Assembly (NCBI RefSeq): GCF_000293865.2 | Contig: NZ_ALKN02000002.1 | Location: forward strand, 124,001-188,000 | Direction: 5' to 3' | Source: Limnohabitans sp. Rim28 | GTDB taxonomy: Bacteria > Pseudomonadota > Gammaproteobacteria > Burkholderiales > Burkholderiaceae_C | Length of the DNA stretch: 64,000 bases | In this document: in pieces, positions 60,799-64,000 of the stretch | How the letters are laid out: each line of letters opens with the position of its first letter | Position numbering within the stretch: position 1 is the first letter of the stretch | Program-made: the position numbers and the translations under genes | The notes under the pieces: model-generated | Databases searched by the model: none | What the model was told of the DNA's origin: nothing | The model's input: only the letters and a program-made list of their open reading frames with translations

Positions 60799-61431
60799 CT
60801 ACGTCCCCATGGCCAGCTTAAGAAATGCTTGCTCAATGTCAAGTGCCGTCAGTCGCAGGTGCGGGTTACTCGATTCGCTGCCAGCGCGTCCCGCATCCAA
60901 ATCCAGCTGAAACCCGTCACGCTCAGGCCAAACGGCATTGAGCATGTCGAATCCCGCATCAAAAATCATTGACTCTGCCTGCTCAATCAAGCGCTGAGAG
61001 CGCCCTGTTTTTGACAATACCAGCACAATCTTATTGCTGACTGAGCGTGTCTTGGCCAGCCGCCGGGCCAAGGCCAAAGTCGGGCGCAAGTCATCCAGGG
61101 AAGTACCCGTTGGCAAAAAGACCACATCGCTTTCTTGACTGACATCCTCAGTCAGCTCATCTGCCAAACCACGTGTGTCGACCACCACCAAGTCATAACC
61201 TGAAACTGTCTTGCGTAACTTCTTTAAACTTTTAAAAGCCCGGGCCTCAATTTCAGGTTCGATGCCATGACGCATCCGCAAAGCACTCCATTCAACGCAA
61301 GTCAATTGCTCCAAATCAAAATCACCGATCAACACTTTGTGCTTTTGACGGGCAGCAGCCACTGCCAAAACTCGCGCCAATGTGCTCTTACCCACGCCGC
61401 CCTTTTGTCCGATGAATGAAACGATTCTCAT
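60799..61431 (-). CDS. ParA/MinD-family ATPase, stand-alone
   Basis: 210 residues from the ATG ending at 61431. Deviant Walker A QKGGVGKST (9-17) with the signature lysine (Lys10), switch I-like GDFDLEQLT, and Walker B LVVVDTRGLADE. Length fits short orphan ParA proteins without an N-terminal DNA-binding domain. No ParB or centromere-like repeat is nearby; instead a small protein gene lies 36 bp upstream in the same direction. It might place a cargo such as a granule, protein cluster or plasmid. Confidence 0.88.
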   Translation of the reverse strand: MRIVSFIGQKGGVGKSTLARVLAVAAARQKHKVLIGDFDLEQLTCVEWSALRMRHGIEPEIEARAFKSLKKLRKTVSGYDLVVVDTRGLADELTEDVSQESDVVFLPTGTSLDDLRPTLALARRLAKTRSVSNKIVLVLSKTGRSQRLIEQAESMIFDAGFDMLNAVWPERDGFQLDLDAGRAGSESSNPHLRLTALDIEQAFLKLAMGT

Positions 61432-61467
61432 GGTGAATTCAGCTTTAAAAAAGGCAACCAACGGCCA

Positions 61468-61833
61468 TTACACAGTCTTAACCAAGGACAAGGCTTGCAA
61501 GGCCACATCAAATGTTTTGGCTTTTCCCATGTAGTAGCGGTCTAAGCGCCACTCCTGCAAGATATCCATGGCCAATTGAAAATCCGCACTGTTCAGCAAG
61601 TAAAGATCTTTGACCGAAAAATCAACCTCTTCAACCAAAGACAAGATCAGGTGAGAAAAAATCTGCGCTGTTTGATCTTGTGGTTCTTGCTCAATCAGCA
61701 AACGAACTTTTTTGATGGCACGCATTTCAGGCTCTCTTAAAAAAATCCCTATTGTGAATGTCGTGAGTTCATTATTTATGAAACTATTGCGACCAAGGCG
61801 TGACAAAAGATGGGGGAGATTTTCAATTTCCAA
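61468..61833 (-). CDS. Small protein of unknown function, upstream partner of the ParA gene
   Basis: Up to 121 residues from a TTG at 61833 (with AAGGAAGG upstream), or 85 residues from the ATG ending at 61725, which has GAGAG at a good distance and yields MRAIKKVRLLIEQEPQ. The C-terminal 85 residues are helical and well composed (QIFSHLILSLVEEVDFSV, LAMDILQEWRLDRYY). I do not recognise a family. The shared direction and 36-bp gap to the ParA-like gene suggest an adaptor or a regulator of that ATPase. Confidence 0.65.
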   Translation of the reverse strand: MEIENLPHLLSRLGRNSFINNELTTFTIGIFLREPEMRAIKKVRLLIEQEPQDQTAQIFSHLILSLVEEVDFSVKDLYLLNSADFQLAMDILQEWRLDRYYMGKAKTFDVALQALSLVKTV

Positions 61834-61917
61834 GCGCCTTCCTTGAATCTTAGTATTGGTTGCAGCTGGACACCTGCGTCATGCGGTTGACACGCTCAGT
61901 GCCCATGATCCCAAGAA

Positions 61918-63075
61918 ATGAAAAGAGACCTGCAACTCATTTATTTCAACGCTGGAGGTGGCCACCGTTCTGCAGCGATCGCACTCCAAGAGGTGATGGC
62001 TCGTTCGCATCCCGAGTGGACGGTCCACTTGATCAACCTTTTCGATGTGATTGACCCCGAACACTACTATCAAAAATTGACGGGCTTTGCACCTGAGGAT
62101 CTGTACAACCTCCGGCTGAAAAGAGGCTGGACAAGAGGACTGGCAACAGAACTCAAAATTTTCCAAGCCATGATTCGGCTTAGCCTGCCAAAGCTCAAAA
62201 ATAAACTACAACTTTTTTGGCAAGCGACCCGACCCGACATGGTGGTCTCACTCGTTCCCAATTTCAACAAAGTCATGTACCAAGCATTGACAGAGGCGTT
62301 ACCCAAAGTGCCCTATGTCACCGTCATCACAGACTTGGCAGACTACCCGCCCAACTTTTGGATAGAACCTGGCCAGGGCCAGCACATCATTTGCGGGACA
62401 GAATTTGCTGCGTCACAAGCTTTGGCTTCAGGCTACGAACAAAAATGGATCACCAAAACATCAGGCATGATTTTGCGGCCTAGCTTTTATCGAAAACAGG
62501 AAGTCAATCGACTGTTGCACTACAAAGAATTGGGGCTTGACACAGATCGCCCAACGGGTCTTGTCATGTTTGGTGGTAATGGGTCCAATGAAATGCTCAA
62601 AATCTCCAAAGAACTATCTGCCCATCAGTTGATATTCATTTCGGGACACAACACCGATTTGACCAAAAGAATTGAGTCACAAACCACACTGGCGAGACAC
62701 GTTGCCATGGGGTATGTCAAATATATGGATCACGTCATGCAGTTGAGTGATTACTTTGTGGGCAAACCAGGACCTGGTAGCTTGAGTGAAGCCGTGCACA
62801 TGGGCTTGCCGGTCATCACATTTCGCAGCGCTGCCACCATGCCTCAGGAACGCTACAACACAGTTTGGGTGCAAGAAAACAAGCTCGGCAAAGTCATACC
62901 CTCGATTCGAGAGTTGCGCTGTGCAGTTGAAGATCTTCTCAATGATCTACCGTTATTTCAACTCCATGTGCAAAAAATCAACAACACCGCTGTTTACGAG
63001 GTCGTTGAAGCCTTGAGTCGCATCATGCACAACAGCAGTGGGCAAGTTTTGAACAGCGATGCACCACAAAACTGA
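61918..63075 (+). CDS. MGDG-synthase/MurG-like glycosyltransferase (GT28, glycolipid)
   Basis: 385 residues. The N-terminal half matches the MGDG synthase domain (LIYFNAGGGHRSAAIALQEV, 7-26) and the C-terminal half the GT28 donor domain (VMFGGNGSNEMLKISKEL; FVGKPGPGSLSEAVHMGLPV). Such enzymes transfer Gal, Glc or GlcA from UDP-sugars to diacylglycerol; related bacterial ones make glycolipids that replace phospholipids in phosphate limitation. It starts 84 bp from the divergent small-protein gene. A Pho box was not found. Confidence 0.85.
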   Translation: MKRDLQLIYFNAGGGHRSAAIALQEVMARSHPEWTVHLINLFDVIDPEHYYQKLTGFAPEDLYNLRLKRGWTRGLATELKIFQAMIRLSLPKLKNKLQLFWQATRPDMVVSLVPNFNKVMYQALTEALPKVPYVTVITDLADYPPNFWIEPGQGQHIICGTEFAASQALASGYEQKWITKTSGMILRPSFYRKQEVNRLLHYKELGLDTDRPTGLVMFGGNGSNEMLKISKELSAHQLIFISGHNTDLTKRIESQTTLARHVAMGYVKYMDHVMQLSDYFVGKPGPGSLSEAVHMGLPVITFRSAATMPQERYNTVWVQENKLGKVIPSIRELRCAVEDLLNDLPLFQLHVQKINNTAVYEVVEALSRIMHNSSGQVLNSDAPQN

Positions 63076-63173
63076 TGTACTCAAACTGAACCACATAGAT
63101 CACGAAAATTTCTTTCATCACGCTGTCACAGCCATCCGTGATATTGGGTTGATCACTTCAGTTGAAAGAAAGC

Positions 63174-63932
63174 ATGACTGCTCCACTCAAGAAAGTACTG
63201 ATCGTAGGAAGCGCCCCAGACGCAGTCAGAGCTTCTGAATGGGATACGTCCTTATTTACAAACACCCTTGTCATCAACAATGCTTGGAAAGCTTTTGCGT
63301 CATGGGATACGCTCATCTTTCCCGAAGATTTCCCCCAAGATAACCGTCCTGCATCGACTCAAATAGGTGGTAGGAGAATAGTGACCGCCAAAGAATTTGT
63401 ACCTGCACAAAACGACTTTGGTGGCTTTGTTTATGCCGGCGGAACCATGTGCTTCACAGCAGGCTATTGGGCACTTGGTGCACTTCAACCCGATGTCATT
63501 GCCTACCTGGGGTGTGACATGGTTTACGAAGCACAAGCGGGCAGCCAGACTCATTTTTATGGGCAAGGCAATGCAGACCCCTTAAGACCCGATGTCACGC
63601 TGCAAAGTCTGGAAGCCAAGTCGCTGCGATTGCTTGCATTGGCTCAAGACCAGGGCTGTAGCGTTGTGAACTTATCTCAGCGTCCAAAGTCTCGATTGAT
63701 GGTCCCCAGGGTCACGCTGCAAGCGCTTCAAGACCGTGACTACAAACCCAAAAAATTACCCATCAGCACACAGGCCGTCAAAGCTGCGCTGTTGGCTGAA
63801 TCGCAACTGGGTTACTGGGTGCCTTCTGGAAAATACTGGGAGGAGATTGAAAGATTCGACAAACTCAAACTCAGTCACATCGACTCGCTTTGGCTGGCTA
63901 CTGCTACACACACAGAATGCCAAGCCGCATAA
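63174..63932 (+). CDS. Unrecognised protein with nucleotide-sugar-enzyme-like features
   Basis: 252 residues from the ATG at 63174 (MTAPLKKVLIVGSAPD); a TTG at 63162 would add four residues. It starts with a Rossmann-like strand VLIVGSAPDAVRASEW, and the middle has YAGGTMCFTAGYWALGALQP followed by VIAYLGCDMVYE and THFYGQGN. This arrangement loosely resembles GT42 sialyltransferases and DUF115-type proteins (N-terminal nucleotide loop, central Gly/Thr motif, a GxDxY-like strand, a later His), but it is not enough to name a family. It follows the GT28 gene by 98 bp in the same direction. Confidence 0.7.
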   Translation: MTAPLKKVLIVGSAPDAVRASEWDTSLFTNTLVINNAWKAFASWDTLIFPEDFPQDNRPASTQIGGRRIVTAKEFVPAQNDFGGFVYAGGTMCFTAGYWALGALQPDVIAYLGCDMVYEAQAGSQTHFYGQGNADPLRPDVTLQSLEAKSLRLLALAQDQGCSVVNLSQRPKSRLMVPRVTLQALQDRDYKPKKLPISTQAVKAALLAESQLGYWVPSGKYWEEIERFDKLKLSHIDSLWLATATHTECQAA

Positions 63933-63965
63933 ACGCATGCACAGCACATCAACAGGAATCATGCA

Positions 63966-64000
63966 ATGAGCACTTCAAGATCGATCGTTTCACAACTCAA
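63966..64000 (+). CDS. Start of a further gene, cut by the window edge
   Basis: An ATG at 63966 preceded by CAGGAAT opens a frame MSTSRSIVSQL that runs off the window. The ATG at 63961 is followed at once by a stop and cannot be the start. It is only 33 bp after the previous stop, so probably the same operon. Nothing can be said of its function. Confidence 0.4.
   Translation, partial: MSTSRSIVSQL

Noticed and set aside
61834..61917. Pho box before the glycolipid glycosyltransferase
   Set aside because: Looked for two CTGTCAT-like elements with 4-6 bp spacing; only a loose GTCATGCGGTTGACA-like stretch occurs.

Overview
The window looks like a chromosomal segment of a betaproteobacterium of the order Burkholderiales, most likely Comamonadaceae (Limnohabitans/Rhodoferax-like). 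This is inferred from GC-rich codon use, the phaC-phaA-phaB gene order, the sigma/DUF3619/DUF3106/RDD cluster beside ilvB, the trxA-rho-rpmE and dnaX-ybaB-recR blocks, and a short 4.5S SRP RNA. No rRNA, tRNA, CRISPR array, insertion sequence or prophage was recognised. About 58 genes are packed with short gaps, many as start/stop overlaps.

Layout. 1-7440: propionyl-CoA to succinyl-CoA operon on the minus strand (mcm, meaB, pccB, pccA; the last runs off the left edge) with a divergent GntR/FCD regulator. 7.5-10.7 kb: paiB-like gene, dusA, an NfeD gene cut by an in-frame TAG, and its SPFH partner. 10.7-14.4 kb: polyhydroxyalkanoate operon phaC-phaA-phaB. 14.5-19.2 kb: small membrane protein, pgeF, the N-degron transferases aat and bpt, an IclR regulator and a D,D-peptidase. 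19.3-25.4 kb: branched-chain amino-acid block on the minus strand (ilvB, ilvH, ilvC, pssA, leuA), with an unannotated leucine attenuator and 17-residue leader peptide before leuA. 25.7-28.7 kb: ECF-like sigma factor, DUF3619, DUF3106, RDD and LOG genes in one coupled operon.

28.7-33.8 kb: glnB, nadE, an acetyltransferase, a lipoprotein, ppa. 34-38.7 kb: aldehyde dehydrogenase, then moaA-mobA-moeA for molybdenum cofactor. 38.7-43.2 kb: RND efflux adaptor and pump. 43.3-48.1 kb: rnhA, methyltransferase, gloB, mltD and a lone ABC substrate-binding protein. 48.2-51.3 kb: recR, ybaB, dnaX (with an A9 slippage site) and the SRP RNA. 51.4-59.6 kb: small hypothetical gene, YhiN-like flavoprotein, trxA, rho, rpmE2 with a structured leader, a PMT-like glycosyltransferase, a MATE exporter and PPK2.

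59.7-64.0 kb is the most accessory-looking part. It carries an exported phosphoesterase, a stand-alone ParA ATPase with a small unknown partner, a MurG/MGDG-synthase-like glycolipid glycosyltransferase, an unrecognised nucleotide-sugar-enzyme-like protein and the start of another gene. It is more AT-rich in its gaps than the rest.

Metabolically the window joins propionate and acetyl-CoA use, carbon storage as PHA, polyphosphate and pyrophosphate turnover, Val/Ile/Leu synthesis and nitrogen sensing. The best candidates for undescribed biology are the leucine attenuator, the dnaX slippage site, the rpmE2 leader hairpin, the sigma/DUF3619/DUF3106/RDD operon and the ParA/small-protein pair.
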